NCBI GenBank assembly: GCA_002399445.1
Contig: DHDR01000029.1
Location: 19,201 to 83,200, forward strand
Source: Ruminococcaceae bacterium UBA4871
GTDB taxonomy: Bacteria; Bacillota; Clostridia; Oscillospirales; Acutalibacteraceae
Direction: 5' to 3'
Length of the DNA: 64,000 nt
Below, one piece after another: positions 26,422-36,796 of the stretch. Within the stretch, counting starts at the first letter, position 1. Each line of letters starts with the position of its first letter. The notes under the pieces are model-generated. The model was not told the DNA's origin, did no database searches, and saw nothing but the letters and a program-made list of their open reading frames with translations. Made by a program: the position numbers and the translations under genes.

Positions 26422-26973
26422 TTATTCTGTCTGTTTCTTTCTGCACACCGGAATCAAATGCGATTTTTCCAGTGCTAACACAAGAATCGGAATGAGAATC
26501 AGCTGAATAATCATGCCCGGCAAGCTGGTCACAAAATAGCCAGTTACCCACATGGCAATCGAATAATGTCCAGCCGAAAAAATCAAGGCTTTCACAATGC
26601 CGGAAATCACACGCCCACTCATCATGGCAATAATCAGACTGATATATAAATCCGCTGTTCTTTTCCCTGTATGTACCACCTGCAAAACCAAACCGGAAAT
26701 ACAGCCGTAGGAAGCCAGTTCAATCATCATAGGCGGCAGATATGCCATTGGCGGCATTTGTGTAATTAAGGAAGATAAAAGCGGCCCTGTTAACCCACAA
26801 AACAAACCAAAAGGCGCCCCACAAATTAAGCCGCAAAGCAAAACCGGAATATGCATGGGCGAATAAATGGTCCCCCCATCCGGAATCGCATGAAATGCTA
26901 ACGGAAGCACGACACACAACGCAATGCACAATGCTGTGATAACTGATTTTTTTATATGGGACATTTTTCTCAT
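26422..26973 (-). CDS. ECF transporter S component, substrate unknown
   Basis: Integral membrane protein of 183 residues with about five to six helices. The IPDGGTIYSPMHIPVLLCGLICGAPFG stretch and the glycine- and proline-rich second half fit energy-coupling-factor substrate-binding proteins. The substrate is not evident and no riboswitch helps. GAGGAAAT precedes the ATG. It lies 29 bp downstream of ecfT on the same strand, so both are cotranscribed. No ECF ATPase gene is present nearby. Confidence 0.8.
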   Translation of the reverse strand: MRKMSHIKKSVITALCIALCVVLPLAFHAIPDGGTIYSPMHIPVLLCGLICGAPFGLFCGLTGPLLSSLITQMPPMAYLPPMMIELASYGCISGLVLQVVHTGKRTADLYISLIIAMMSGRVISGIVKALIFSAGHYSIAMWVTGYFVTSLPGMIIQLILIPILVLALEKSHLIPVCRKKQTE

Positions 26974-27002
26974 ATCAATTTCCTCACTTATAATAATTTA
27001 TT

Positions 27003-27800
27003 CTATAATTTCGGCAAGAAAAACTGAGCGGTACAAATTGCCGCACACCCGGCAAGAACCAAACAGTCTGACGGAGCCAGCGACTTCTGCTTCCAATGCG
27101 TACGCCGACTCGCATTTTGGTAACAGCGGGCCTCCATAGCAGAAGATAAGGCATCCGCGTGCCGAAACGCAGACAAAAACAGCGGCAGTACAAGCGGTAA
27201 TACACTTGCCGCCTTTTCTTTCAGTTGGCGGCTTTCAAACCCTGCGCCGCGGGCCATTTGCGCTTTTTGAATGGCTTGTGCTTCTTTAGACAAAGTGGGA
27301 ATAAAACGAAAAGCAATGCTAATCATCATAGCCGCTTCTTCGACAGGAAGGTGAAAAAACTTCAGCGGTTTTAGCAGACTTCCCAATGCATTTGCAGCCT
27401 CTATAGGAGCAGTGGTGCCTGTCAAAACATTGCTCAGCAAAAATATTAAAAATATCCGCAAAACTACATTTACACCTTGCCAAATGCCAGCAATTGTTAG
27501 ATGAAAGATCCACCAGGACCAAATCACTCCGCTTCCATCGAAAAAAAATGCATTCATAAAAAAGAGCACTGCGAAAAAGCACCATATTCCACGAAAAGAA
27601 CCTAAAAGAATCTTTTGGGGGAGTTTGGAAAGAGAAACCACTATTAAAATGATACTGACGATCCATGCATACTGTAACGGCCCTGAAGCTGTCGCAGCAG
27701 CCGCCAGAAGAATGAGGTAACTGATAATTTTAATACGGGCATCAAGCTGATGAATCGGAGAATTTCCGGGAAAAAACTGACCAATCGATAGACTGCTCAA
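27003..27800 (-). CDS. ecfT: ECF transporter transmembrane protein EcfT
   Basis: CbiQ/EcfT-family coupling subunit, 265 residues, with several membrane helices and two cytoplasmic coupling helices. These carry the Ala-Arg motifs AQMARGAGFESR and AMEARCYQ that contact the ATPases. The N-terminal FFPGNSPIHQLDARIKII is typical of the family and fixes the reading frame. The only start is TTG at 27800-27798, because an in-frame TGA lies three codons upstream. That TTG overlaps the stop of a 12-codon ORF, suggesting coupled translation. The EcfA ATPases must come from elsewhere. Confidence 0.9.
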   Translation of the reverse strand: MSSLSIGQFFPGNSPIHQLDARIKIISYLILLAAAATASGPLQYAWIVSIILIVVSLSKLPQKILLGSFRGIWCFFAVLFFMNAFFFDGSGVIWSWWIFHLTIAGIWQGVNVVLRIFLIFLLSNVLTGTTAPIEAANALGSLLKPLKFFHLPVEEAAMMISIAFRFIPTLSKEAQAIQKAQMARGAGFESRQLKEKAASVLPLVLPLFLSAFRHADALSSAMEARCYQNASRRTHWKQKSLAPSDCLVLAGCAAICTAQFFLPKL

Positions 27801-27835
27801 GTAAACTCACCACCATTTGGGAAGAAAAAAGCCAT
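27797..27835 (-). CDS. 12-codon leader ORF coupled to ecfT
   Basis: The minus strand has TAAGGAGA about 10 nt before an ATG (27835-27833) that opens the frame MAFFFPNGGEFT. Its TGA (27799-27797) overlaps the TTG start of ecfT. The good ribosome binding site belongs to this small ORF and not to ecfT, so ecfT is probably translated by termination and reinitiation. Whether the peptide itself matters cannot be seen. Confidence 0.5.
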   Translation of the reverse strand: MAFFFPNGGEFT

Positions 27836-28040
27836 GAAAGTTTTGTCTCCTTACTGGAAACGCAATACCTTCATGGCAATTGAAATTCTTTAAGAAATTC
27901 AGTTTTAAAATCATTGTGTTCAAATATTTGAGTCGCTTGAAAAATAAAATTTATCCTATCCGCTTCAGCAGACAGCTGCCCCTTCAGGTGGCAGCAAAAA
28001 ATCAATCATCAAATTATTATCACAATTCATCAAAAAAGTA

Positions 28041-28445
28041 TCAGCAGCTTTTTTGAATGCTATCAACGGCAGCCTGCACAAGCCTACCAATCGGCAAATC
28101 AGAAATGCCTACAATGTAATTATTACAGCGGTTCACGGGAATTAATATGCGCTTGGCCGGACTTTGACCAATCGCTGCAGCCATAGGAGGGGTTACTTCA
28201 CCAAGCATCGAATCCGCTACCACAATACTAACAGGACCCACAATGATATCGGCTGTACGACAACCTACGATTACAGCATTTTCTCCTGTTGCTGCATTGT
28301 CTGCACCAGCTTTCAGCATAGCAGAAGTAGCAGAACTATTTGTCCCAACAGCCATTACAGAAACATTCGGCATCCTTTTTTTTATGGCCGCAATCAACTG
28401 CTTCCCAATTCCACCACCCTGTCCGTCAATGACTAATATATTCAT
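28041..28445 (-). CDS. DUF3842 family protein
   Basis: Small soluble protein of 134 residues of a Clostridia-wide family of unknown function. It begins with a nucleotide-binding-like ILVIDGQGGGIGKQLI and continues with VMAVGTNSSATSAMLKAGAD, TGENAVIVGC and LIPVNRCNNYIVG. The glycine-rich N-terminus suggests a dinucleotide or nucleotide ligand, but this is inference. A promoter lies just behind the tuf terminator, so it has its own transcript. Confidence 0.82.
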   Translation of the reverse strand: MNILVIDGQGGGIGKQLIAAIKKRMPNVSVMAVGTNSSATSAMLKAGADNAATGENAVIVGCRTADIIVGPVSIVVADSMLGEVTPPMAAAIGQSPAKRILIPVNRCNNYIVGISDLPIGRLVQAAVDSIQKSC

Positions 28446-28479
28446 AATCTTCGTCCTTTCAAGCCGCCCTGTTTTATCT

Positions 28480-28485
28480 ATTATA
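28480..28485 (-). promoter_or_regulatory. Extended -10 promoter of the DUF3842 gene
   Basis: TG-T-TATAAT on the minus strand lies directly behind the tuf terminator and about 35 bp before the DUF3842 ATG. The region where a -35 box should be is the terminator stem itself. Confidence 0.5.
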
Positions 28486-28490
28486 ACACA

Positions 28491-28520
28491 AAAAGCCCTG
28501 CCTTCACAGGCAGGGCTTTT
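28491..28520 (-). terminator. Terminator of the rpoB-tuf operon
   Basis: AAAAGCCCTGCC (28491-28502) and GGCAGGGCTTTT (28509-28520) form a perfect 12-bp inverted repeat with a TTCACA loop, ending in T-runs on both strands, 12 nt after the tuf stop. Confidence 0.92.
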
Positions 28521-28532
28521 AAAAAGTTAAAA

Positions 28533-29735
28533 TTACTCAATAATCTTTGTAACAACACCGGAACCGACTGTGTGGCCACCTTCACGAATAGAGAAACGAA
28601 GGCCTTCTTCAATAGCAATTGGAGCAATCAGTTCAACTTTCATTTCAACATTATCGCCAGGCATACACATCTCTGTGCCTTCTGGTAAAGTAATAATGCC
28701 CGTTACATCTGTTGTACGGAAATAGAACTGAGGACGGTAATTGTTAAAGAACGGAGTATGACGGCCGCCTTCATCTTTTGTCAGGACATAGACCTGACCC
28801 ATAAACTTTGTATGCGGATGAATGGTGCCTGGCTTTGCCAGAACCTGACCACGCTCAACATCCTCACGCTGAATGCCGCGAAGCAGAACACCGACATTAT
28901 CACCAGCCTGAGCAAAATCCAAAGTCTTACGGAACATTTCCAGACCTGTGATAACACTCTTTTTCCGTTCAGTCGTCAAACCGATAATTTCGATTTCATC
29001 GCCGATTTTAGCTGTGCCACGCTCCACACGGCCGGTAGCAACTGTACCACGGCCGGTAATGGTAAACACATCTTCAACAGGCATCAGGAACGGCTGATCC
29101 GATTTACGATCAGGAGTCGGGATGTAGGTATCAACCGCATCCATCAGTTCGATAATGCTCTTATACTCAGGCGCATTGATATCTGTTGATTTGCTTTCCA
29201 AAGCCTGCAGGGCAGAACCACGAATAATCGGAGTCTTGTCACCCGGGAAGCCATATTCATTCAGCAGATCGCGGATTTCCATTTCAACCAAGTCGAGCAG
29301 TTCAGGGTCATCCACCTGATCGCATTTGTTCATATAAACAACGATATAAGGCACACCAACCTGACGGGCAAGGAGAATGTGTTCACGGGTCTGAGGCATC
29401 GGGCCATCAGCCGCGGAAACAACCAAAATTGCACCATCCATCTGGGCTGCACCTGTAATCATGTTTTTAACATAGTCAGCATGGCCGGGGCAGTCAACAT
29501 GCGCATAATGGCGAGTCTTTGTCTGATACTCAACATGAGCTGTATTAATAGTAATACCACGCTCACGCTCTTCAGGAGCAGAGTCGATGTTGGAGTAATC
29601 CTTGAATTCAGCTTCACCCTGCATAGCCAGCACTTTTGTGATAGCAGCGGTCAAGGTCGTTTTGCCATGGTCAACGTGACCAATGGTGCCAATGTTTACA
29701 TGTGGCTTGGATCTGTCGAATTTTTCCTTAGCCAT
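28533..29735 (-). CDS. tuf: Translation elongation factor Tu
   Basis: GTPase that brings aminoacyl-tRNA to the ribosome. The 400 residues show [10 protein letters not shown] (P-loop), the RGITI switch I segment, [15 protein letters not shown] and the SAL-type GSALQAL motif, then domains II and III. The ATG at 29733-29735 begins the conserved [19 protein letters not shown], with AGGAGG upstream. It is the last gene of the rpoB-rpoC-rpsL-rpsG-fusA-tuf block and is followed by a strong terminator. Confidence 0.99.
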   Translation of the reverse strand: MAKEKFDRSKPHVNIGTIGHVDHGKTTLTAAITKVLAMQGEAEFKDYSNIDSAPEERERGITINTAHVEYQTKTRHYAHVDCPGHADYVKNMITGAAQMDGAILVVSAADGPMPQTREHILLARQVGVPYIVVYMNKCDQVDDPELLDLVEMEIRDLLNEYGFPGDKTPIIRGSALQALESKSTDINAPEYKSIIELMDAVDTYIPTPDRKSDQPFLMPVEDVFTITGRGTVATGRVERGTAKIGDEIEIIGLTTERKKSVITGLEMFRKTLDFAQAGDNVGVLLRGIQREDVERGQVLAKPGTIHPHTKFMGQVYVLTKDEGGRHTPFFNNYRPQFYFRTTDVTGIITLPEGTEMCMPGDNVEMKVELIAPIAIEEGLRFSIREGGHTVGSGVVTKIIE

Positions 29736-29828
29736 TGGAAGTTCCTCCTTAATTTTTAATCGTTTTCCCCAATGAATGCACATTTATTTTAACAAGAATG
29801 CAGGGGAAAATCAAGCAATATTTTGAGA

Positions 29829-31946
29829 TCAATTATCCTTTTTTGTGCGGGCAGAAACAATCTTTTCAGAAATGTTCTTCGGCACTTCTGCATAGTGGTC
29901 AGGCTCCATTGTAAACTGGCCGCGGCCCTGCGTTTTGGAACGCATGTCCGTTGCATAGCCAAACATTTCAGACAGCGGAACCATTGCATGGATCTGCTGA
30001 GCGCCATGGATTGCATCCATACCCTCGATCATCCCGCGGCGGGAATTTAAGTCGCCGATAATATCGCCCATGTATTCATCCGGAACGGTAACGGTAACTT
30101 TCATGACAGGCTCCATAATAACCGGATCCGCTTTACGCATAGCATCTTTAAATGCCATAGAACCAGCAATCTTAAATGCCATTTCAGAGGAGTCTACTTC
30201 ATGATAAGAACCATCATACAGTTCAACTTTTACATCGACAACATTGTAACCTGCAACAACGCCGCTCTGCATAGCACCCTGGATACCAGTATCAACTGCC
30301 GGAATATACTCTTTCGGGATCGAGCCGCCGACGGTGACATTATCAAATTCGTAACCTTCCCCGGGATTCGGGAAAACACGGATTTTAACATGGCCATACT
30401 GCCCTTTACCACCGGACTGACGCACATATTTGCACTCTACATCCGCTGGCTTCCGAATCGTTTCCTTGTAAGCGACCTGCGGCTTACCAACATTGGCCTC
30501 AACATGGAATTCACGCATCAAACGGTCAACAATAATTTCCAGATGAAGCTCACCCATACCGGCAATAATTGTCTGGCCCGTCTCCTGATCGGTGTAAGCT
30601 TTGAAAGTCGGATCTTCTTCTGCCAGCTTTGCCAGAGCAATTGTCATTTTTTCCTGACCGGCTTTTGTCTTTGGTTCAATTGCAACACGGATAACCGGAT
30701 CCGGGAACTCCATGGACTCCAGAACCACTGGGTGCTTTTCATCACATAGGGTATCGCCCGTTGTCGTGTGTTTAACCCCAATTGCTGCTGCAATATCACC
30801 GGCATAAACCGTATCCAAATCCTGGCGATGGTTTGCATGCATTTGAAGAATACGGCCAATTCGTTCGTCGCAATCTTTTGTGGAGTTGTAAACCGTATCG
30901 CCGGCATCCATTTTGCCGGAATAGACACGGAAATAGCACAGTTTTCCCACAAACGGATCGGTCGCAATTTTAAATGCAAGAGCTGAGAAAGGCTCATCAT
31001 CAGATGCATGACGGTCTTCCTCTTCTCCAGTATCAGGATTTGTTCCCCGGATAGCTGGAACATCTGTTGGAGCCGGCATATAGTCCACAATGGCATCCAA
31101 CAATTTCTGAACACCCTTATTTTTATAAGATGTCCCGCAGGTGACAACAACCAGTTTGTTTTCAATAGTTGCCTTACGAAGAGTGGAGACAATCTCTTCC
31201 TTCGTGATTTCTTCACCAGAAAGATATTTTTCCATCAGCGCATCGTCCTGCTCTGCGACATGCTCGATCATTTCCGTGCGGTACTGCTCGGCTTTTTCAC
31301 GCATATCTTCCGGAATCTCTTCGACACGCATATCATTGCCCATCTCATCATAATAAACGTCAGCCGTCATGTTGACAAGGTCAATAATACCGCGGAAAGA
31401 ATCCTCTGCACCAATTGGCAGCTGAATCGGAACCGGTACACAATTTAAGCGGTCCTTCATCATGTCAATGACATTATAAAAATCGGCACCCATAATGTCC
31501 ATTTTATTAACATACGCCATACGCGGCACACCAAACTGCTCAGCTTGACGCCAAACCGTCTCAGACTGGGGCTCCACGCCGCCCTTTGCTGCAAAAACGG
31601 TAACTGAACCGTCCAGCACACGCAAAGAACGCTCCACTTCAACTGTAAAGTCAACGTGCCCTGGGGTGTCGATAATATTGATTCGATAATCTCTATTTTT
31701 ATCAGGGTCACCAAAGTATTCACTGTGCGTCCAAAAACAAGTCGTCGCGGCAGAAGTAATGGTGATACCGCGCTCCTGTTCTTCAGCCATCCAGTCCATG
31801 GTGGCCGCGCCATCATGCACTTCACCGATCTTATGGTTAACACCGGTGTAGTACAGGATACGTTCTGTTGTAGTCGTTTTACCGGCATCAATGTGTGCCA
31901 TGATACCAATATTACGAGTTTTTTCAAGTGGTACCTGCCTAGGCAT
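29829..31946 (-). CDS. fusA: Translation elongation factor G
   Basis: Translocation GTPase of 705 residues. The P-loop is [15 protein letters not shown], with [19 protein letters not shown] and NKMD, followed by domains II to V ending in the [11 protein letters not shown] and [12 protein letters not shown] segments. It lies 52 nt after rpsG and 93 nt before tuf. Nothing unusual is visible. Confidence 0.99.
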   Translation of the reverse strand: MPRQVPLEKTRNIGIMAHIDAGKTTTTERILYYTGVNHKIGEVHDGAATMDWMAEEQERGITITSAATTCFWTHSEYFGDPDKNRDYRINIIDTPGHVDFTVEVERSLRVLDGSVTVFAAKGGVEPQSETVWRQAEQFGVPRMAYVNKMDIMGADFYNVIDMMKDRLNCVPVPIQLPIGAEDSFRGIIDLVNMTADVYYDEMGNDMRVEEIPEDMREKAEQYRTEMIEHVAEQDDALMEKYLSGEEITKEEIVSTLRKATIENKLVVVTCGTSYKNKGVQKLLDAIVDYMPAPTDVPAIRGTNPDTGEEEDRHASDDEPFSALAFKIATDPFVGKLCYFRVYSGKMDAGDTVYNSTKDCDERIGRILQMHANHRQDLDTVYAGDIAAAIGVKHTTTGDTLCDEKHPVVLESMEFPDPVIRVAIEPKTKAGQEKMTIALAKLAEEDPTFKAYTDQETGQTIIAGMGELHLEIIVDRLMREFHVEANVGKPQVAYKETIRKPADVECKYVRQSGGKGQYGHVKIRVFPNPGEGYEFDNVTVGGSIPKEYIPAVDTGIQGAMQSGVVAGYNVVDVKVELYDGSYHEVDSSEMAFKIAGSMAFKDAMRKADPVIMEPVMKVTVTVPDEYMGDIIGDLNSRRGMIEGMDAIHGAQQIHAMVPLSEMFGYATDMRSKTQGRGQFTMEPDHYAEVPKNISEKIVSARTKKDN

Positions 31947-31997
31947 TCATTACCCTCCATTCGTTCTGCAAACATTCTGCAGGCGCTTGTAGCACAA

Positions 31998-32468
31998 TTA
32001 CCATCTGTAATGTGCAAACGCCCTGTTTGCTTCAGCCATCTTGTGCGTATCATCGCGCTTCTTGGCTGCGCCGCCGGCACCATTGACTGCATCCATAATT
32101 TCGGCTGCAAGTCTTTCTTTCATGGTACGCTCAGAACGTTGGCGGGAATACGTGGTCATCCAACGCAGGCCCAGTGTCTGGCGCCGCTCAGGGCGCACCT
32201 CCATCGGGACCTGATAGGTAGAACCGCCTACACGGCGAGCTTTTACTTCCAGAGAAGGCATGACATTCTCCATGGCAGCTTCAAAAACTTCCAAGGGATC
32301 TTTTCCCGTCTTCTCTTTAATAATATCGAAAGCGCCGTAAACGATTTTTTGGGCAACGCCCTTCTTACCGTCAATCATGATATTATTCACAAGACGTGTG
32401 ACTAATTTGGAATTATACAGCGGATCGGGCAGCACGTCCCGTTTCGCAATATTGCCTCTTCTTGGCAC
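31998..32468 (-). CDS. rpsG: 30S ribosomal protein S7
   Basis: Primary 16S rRNA-binding protein of the 30S head. The 156 residues match the usual Firmicutes length, from [17 protein letters not shown] to AFAHYRW. The start is GTG at 32466-32468, preceded by AAGGAGGGA; a longer frame upstream has no site. It lies in the str-type block between rpsL and fusA. Confidence 0.98.
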   Translation of the reverse strand: MPRRGNIAKRDVLPDPLYNSKLVTRLVNNIMIDGKKGVAQKIVYGAFDIIKEKTGKDPLEVFEAAMENVMPSLEVKARRVGGSTYQVPMEVRPERRQTLGLRWMTTYSRQRSERTMKERLAAEIMDAVNGAGGAAKKRDDTHKMAEANRAFAHYRW

Positions 32469-32623
32469 TTTACTTCCCTCCTTCACATAAATGATATCAT
32501 CGGTACTCGAAAATAATACTTCCCGTCTGGCCAGCAAAAGGCGTTATATTAAACGCCGCCGGATATTTCCGCAAAAACGGAAATCTGCAGCCGTAAGGTT
32601 TCTGTCAAATTTTCAGTCCCTGT

Positions 32624-33052
32624 TTACTTGGCAGCTTTTCCTGCCTTGGGGCGCTTTGCGCCGTACTTGGAACGAGCCTGCATGCGCTTTGCAACACCCT
32701 GCGCATCCAATGTGCCGCGGATGATATGATAACGTACACCAGGCAAGTCCTTGACACGGCCGCCGCGAACCATCACAACGGAGTGCTCCTGTAAGTTGTG
32801 TCCGACACCGGGAATATAAGCAGTCACTTCCATTCCATTGGAAAGACGCACACGTGCGATTTTCCGCAGGGCAGAATTTGGCTTTTTCGGTGTAGCCGTC
32901 TTCACAGCAGTACAAACGCCGCGCTTTTGCGGAGAGTTCTGATCAATCGCAACACGCTTCTTTGCATTCCAGCCTTTCAACAGCGCAGGAGCCTTTGCCT
33001 TCTTTTCCGCAACTTCACGTCCGGTATGAACCAATTGATTAAATGTGGGCAT
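32624..33052 (-). CDS. rpsL: 30S ribosomal protein S12
   Basis: Decoding-site protein of 142 residues, the Firmicutes form with a longer N-terminal loop than in Escherichia coli. The conserved streptomycin-related positions are wild type: [11 protein letters not shown] and the [13 protein letters not shown] loop, with the lysines and Pro present. AGGAGG precedes the ATG. The gap to rpoC contains a GC-rich hairpin but no L7Ae-like gene, which many Firmicutes have here. Confidence 0.98.
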   Translation of the reverse strand: MPTFNQLVHTGREVAEKKAKAPALLKGWNAKKRVAIDQNSPQKRGVCTAVKTATPKKPNSALRKIARVRLSNGMEVTAYIPGVGHNLQEHSVVMVRGGRVKDLPGVRYHIIRGTLDAQGVAKRMQARSKYGAKRPKAGKAAK

Positions 33053-33131
33053 AGTACACCTCCTAACTCAAACTTAAAACATTTATATGCTATGCAGTCA
33101 AAGCTGCCTAACATCTATTTAACACACCGAA

Positions 33132-33159
33132 TCCCACCCTGGCATCCACCGGGGTGGGA
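33132..33159 (-). other. GC-rich hairpin between rpoC and rpsL
   Basis: TCCCACCC (33132-33139) pairs with GGGTGGGA (33152-33159). No T-run follows on the minus strand, so it is not a normal intrinsic terminator. An RNA processing or pausing site between rpoC and rpsL is plausible. Confidence 0.45.
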
Positions 33160-33224
33160 AACATCGGTTCAGCATAGGAATAGCGCTGAATCGCGCTATA
33201 CTATCACAATTTGCTATTATACAG

Positions 33225-36200
33225 CTACACTGCTGTGTTTGTCAAGCCTTCTTCATAATTCTTGGAGGACTCCGTTTCAAGCTGCACATTTGCATAATGC
33301 TTCATGCCAGTGCCGGCCGGAATCAGCTTGCCGATAATAACATTCTCCTTGAGTCCCATCAGAGGATCGACTTTGCCCTTGATTGCAGCATCGGTCAACA
33401 CACGGGTGGTCTCTTGGAAAGAGGCAGCGGAAAGGAAAGACTCTGTTGCCAGCGAAGCTTTGGTAATGCCCAGCAGAGTTGGTGAACAGGTTGCTTCCCG
33501 CAAATTGCTTTCGCCTGCCGCAATGCGGTCGCGAATTGTTTGATTTGCTGACTGAAATGCTGTTTTCTCCACCAAAGCACTTGGCAGCAAATCGGTATCC
33601 CCTGCATCTTCAATACGGACTTTCTTCATCATCTGGCGCACAATGACTTCAATGTGCTTGTCATTAATATCAACACCCTGCAAACGATAAACACGCTGAA
33701 CTTCTTCAATCAAATAATCCTGCACCGCTTCGGTACCGCTGATTGCCAAAACGTCATGCGGATTGACAGAACCTTCTGTCAGGCACGTGCCCGCATTGAC
33801 TTTTTGCCCTTCCTGTACCGTGATGTGAGAGCCAAACGGAATCAGATAACTCTTAGACCGCCCATCATCAGCAGTTACAACCACATGGCGGTTTTTCTTA
33901 ATATCTTCAAAGGAAATCGTACCGCTGAGTTCGCTGATAATTGCCAGATGCTTTGGCTTGCGAGCCTCAAACAATTCTTCAACACGCGGAAGACCCTGTG
34001 TAATATCTTCAGCATTTGCAACGCCGCCGGTATGGAAGGTACGCATCGTCAGCTGCGTGCCAGGTTCACCAATGGACTGCGCTGCAACGGTGCCCACTGC
34101 TTCACCGACTGTTACTTCTGTACCGGTAGCAAGATTCAGTCCATAGCACTTCTTGCACACACCATATTTGGACTGGCAGCCGAGGATGGAGCGGATTTTA
34201 ATGCGTTTGACACCGTGGTCCACAATAATGTCCGCATCTGCATCGGTCATCAGCTTGTTCTTGCTGACCAGCACTTCCCCAGTCTTGTCATCCACGAAAT
34301 CTTCTGTAAGGTAGCGGCCAACCAGCCGCTCATGCAGAGATTCAATGACTTCGCTGCCTTCCTTAATATCGTAAATTTCAAGTCCATCTGTTGTGCCACA
34401 GTCATCCTCACGGATAATAACATCCTGAGAAACATCGACCAAGCGGCGTGTCAAATATCCGGAATCCGCTGTACGCAAAGCTGTATCTGTCAAGCCTTTA
34501 CGGGCACCGCGCGAAGAAATGAAGTATTCCAAAATGTTCAGGCCCTCACGGTAATTCGCACGGATTGGAACTTCAATGGTTTCACCGGAAGTATTGGCAA
34601 TCAATCCACGCATACCTGCCAACTGACGAATCTGGCTCATGGAACCACGGGCGCCGGAATCCGCCATCATAAAGATCGGGTTATACCGGTCAAGGTTCTT
34701 CTGCAATGCATCAGAAACCTCATCTGTTGCCTTGTTCCATGTACTGATAACTGCCGCGTGCCGCTCAGCATCAGACAGGAAACCATTTTTGTACTGGTCG
34801 GAAATCGAGTCAATGCGTTGGTCCGTTTTTTGCAGGATTTCTTTCTTCTGCGGCGGAATCGTCGCATCACAAACAGCAACGGTAATACCGGATAAAGTAG
34901 AATACTTATAACCCTGTGCTTTAATACAATCCAAGACTTCACTGGTTTTGGACGTACCATGCTTCTTAATGCATCTTTCAATGATATTGCCAAGCTGTTT
35001 CTTTCCAACCAAAAAGTCGACTTCAAATTTAAAGAGATTCTCCGGCTTCGACCGGTCCACAAATCCAAGATCCTGCGGAATCGGACGGTTAAAGATGATC
35101 TTGCCAACCGTTGTATCAACTAACGCTTCTTTTTGTTCTCCGTTGACTTCAATGTAGCGGCGCACTTTAATCTTTGCGTGAAGCTCAATCACTTTCGCAT
35201 CATAAGCCATGGTCGCTTCATCGACATCCTTAAAGATTTTGCCTTCGCCCTTTTCACCGTCACGGTCAAGTGTCAGCCAGTAGGAACCCAAAATCATATC
35301 CTGAGTCGGCACGGTAACCGGTTTCCCGTCGGAAGGTTTCAGCAAGTTGCCGGCTGCCAGCATTAGGAATCGGGCTTCTGCCTGTGCTTCACAGGAAAGC
35401 GGCACATGCACAGCCATCTGGTCACCATCAAAGTCCGCATTGTAAGCGGTGCAGGCCAGCGGGTGAAGCTTCATTGCACGGCCATCAACCAGCACCGGTT
35501 CAAATGCCTGAATACCCAGACGGTGCAGGGTAGGTGCACGGTTCAACAGCACAGGATGGTTTTTAATCACAATTTCCAACGCATCCCAAACTTCAGGCTT
35601 CGCACGTTCCACAGCTTTACGGGCAGCTTTGATATTTCCCTCTGTACCAGTCTCAACCAAGCGTTTCATGACAAACGGTTTAAAGAGTTCCAGTGCCATT
35701 TCTTTCGGTAAACCGCACTGATACATTTTCAGTTCCGGACCAACTGCAATAACAGAACGGCCGGAATAGTCAACACGTTTGCCCAGCAAATTCTGACGAA
35801 AACGTCCCTGCTTGCCTTTCAGCAAATCAGACAGAGATTTCAGCGGACGGTTGTTCGGACCGGTTACCGGTCTGCCGCGGCGTCCATTGTCGATTAAGGC
35901 GTCCACAGCCTCCTGCAGCATGCGCTTTTCATTACGGACAATGATATCCGGCGCGTGCAGGTCCAGCAGTCGGGCAAGGCGGTTATTTCGGTTAATGACA
36001 CGGCGGTAAAGATCATTCAAATCAGAAGTAGCAAAGCGGCCGCCGTCAAGCTGCACCATCGGCCGCAAATCCGGCGGAATGACTGGAACAACATCCAAGA
36101 TCATCCACTCCGGGCGGTTTCCGGACTGACGGAACGCCTCCACAACTTCCAAACGCTTCAGAATCCTGACGCGCTTTTGCCCTGACGCATTTTCCAACCC

Positions 36201-36779
36201 AGACCGCAGTTCTGCCGATTCTTTGTCGAGGTCAATTTCTTTCAGTAATTTTTTAATTGCCTCGGCACCCATACCGGCCTGAAAATCGTCTTCATATTTT
36301 TCACGCAGATCACGGTACTCTTTTTCCGTCAACAGCTGCTTTTTCTGCAGTTCACGAACAGGACCGGGATCTGTCACAATATAGCTGGCAAAATACAGGA
36401 CCTTTTCCAGCATGCGCGGAGAAATATCCAGAATCAGCCCCATGCGGGACGGAATTCCTTTAAAATACCAAATGTGAGACACCGGAGCAGCCAGCTTAAT
36501 GTGGCCCATGCGCTCACGGCGGACTTTTGCGCGTGTCACTTCAACGCCGCAGCGTTCACAGATTTTGCCCTTGTAGCGAATACGCTTGTATTTGCCGCAG
36601 TGGCATTCCCAGTCTTTTGTCGGCCCAAAAATACGCTCACAAAACAGTCCGTCACGTTCCGGTTTCAAAGTGCGGTAATTGATTGTTTCCGGTTTTTTGA
36701 CTTCGCCGTGAGACCATTCCAATATTTTTTCAGGAGAAGCAAGGCCTATTTTTATCGATTCCAGTGTATTAAATTCCAT
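33225..36779 (-). CDS. rpoC: RNA polymerase subunit beta'
   Basis: Largest RNA polymerase subunit, 1184 residues. The N-terminal zinc site is [20 protein letters not shown]. The catalytic [16 protein letters not shown] holds the three magnesium-binding aspartates. The bridge-helix and trigger-loop region ([21 protein letters not shown]) follows, then the second zinc cluster. It begins 17 nt after rpoB. The length fits Clostridia without large lineage insertions. Confidence 0.99.
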   Translation of the reverse strand: MEFNTLESIKIGLASPEKILEWSHGEVKKPETINYRTLKPERDGLFCERIFGPTKDWECHCGKYKRIRYKGKICERCGVEVTRAKVRRERMGHIKLAAPVSHIWYFKGIPSRMGLILDISPRMLEKVLYFASYIVTDPGPVRELQKKQLLTEKEYRDLREKYEDDFQAGMGAEAIKKLLKEIDLDKESAELRSGLENASGQKRVRILKRLEVVEAFRQSGNRPEWMILDVVPVIPPDLRPMVQLDGGRFATSDLNDLYRRVINRNNRLARLLDLHAPDIIVRNEKRMLQEAVDALIDNGRRGRPVTGPNNRPLKSLSDLLKGKQGRFRQNLLGKRVDYSGRSVIAVGPELKMYQCGLPKEMALELFKPFVMKRLVETGTEGNIKAARKAVERAKPEVWDALEIVIKNHPVLLNRAPTLHRLGIQAFEPVLVDGRAMKLHPLACTAYNADFDGDQMAVHVPLSCEAQAEARFLMLAAGNLLKPSDGKPVTVPTQDMILGSYWLTLDRDGEKGEGKIFKDVDEATMAYDAKVIELHAKIKVRRYIEVNGEQKEALVDTTVGKIIFNRPIPQDLGFVDRSKPENLFKFEVDFLVGKKQLGNIIERCIKKHGTSKTSEVLDCIKAQGYKYSTLSGITVAVCDATIPPQKKEILQKTDQRIDSISDQYKNGFLSDAERHAAVISTWNKATDEVSDALQKNLDRYNPIFMMADSGARGSMSQIRQLAGMRGLIANTSGETIEVPIRANYREGLNILEYFISSRGARKGLTDTALRTADSGYLTRRLVDVSQDVIIREDDCGTTDGLEIYDIKEGSEVIESLHERLVGRYLTEDFVDDKTGEVLVSKNKLMTDADADIIVDHGVKRIKIRSILGCQSKYGVCKKCYGLNLATGTEVTVGEAVGTVAAQSIGEPGTQLTMRTFHTGGVANAEDITQGLPRVEELFEARKPKHLAIISELSGTISFEDIKKNRHVVVTADDGRSKSYLIPFGSHITVQEGQKVNAGTCLTEGSVNPHDVLAISGTEAVQDYLIEEVQRVYRLQGVDINDKHIEVIVRQMMKKVRIEDAGDTDLLPSALVEKTAFQSANQTIRDRIAAGESNLREATCSPTLLGITKASLATESFLSAASFQETTRVLTDAAIKGKVDPLMGLKENVIIGKLIPAGTGMKHYANVQLETESSKNYEEGLTNTAV

Positions 36780-36796
36780 GTAGCAAAATCCCCCTG

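Noticed and set aside
32624..33052. Checked rpsL for streptomycin-resistance changes
   Set aside because: The lysines equivalent to positions 43 and 88 are present; the longer N-terminal loop is normal for Firmicutes.
33654..34895. Open frame of 413 codons antisense to rpoC
   Set aside because: Complete overlap with the strongly conserved rpoC frame and low-complexity composition typical of antisense shadows.
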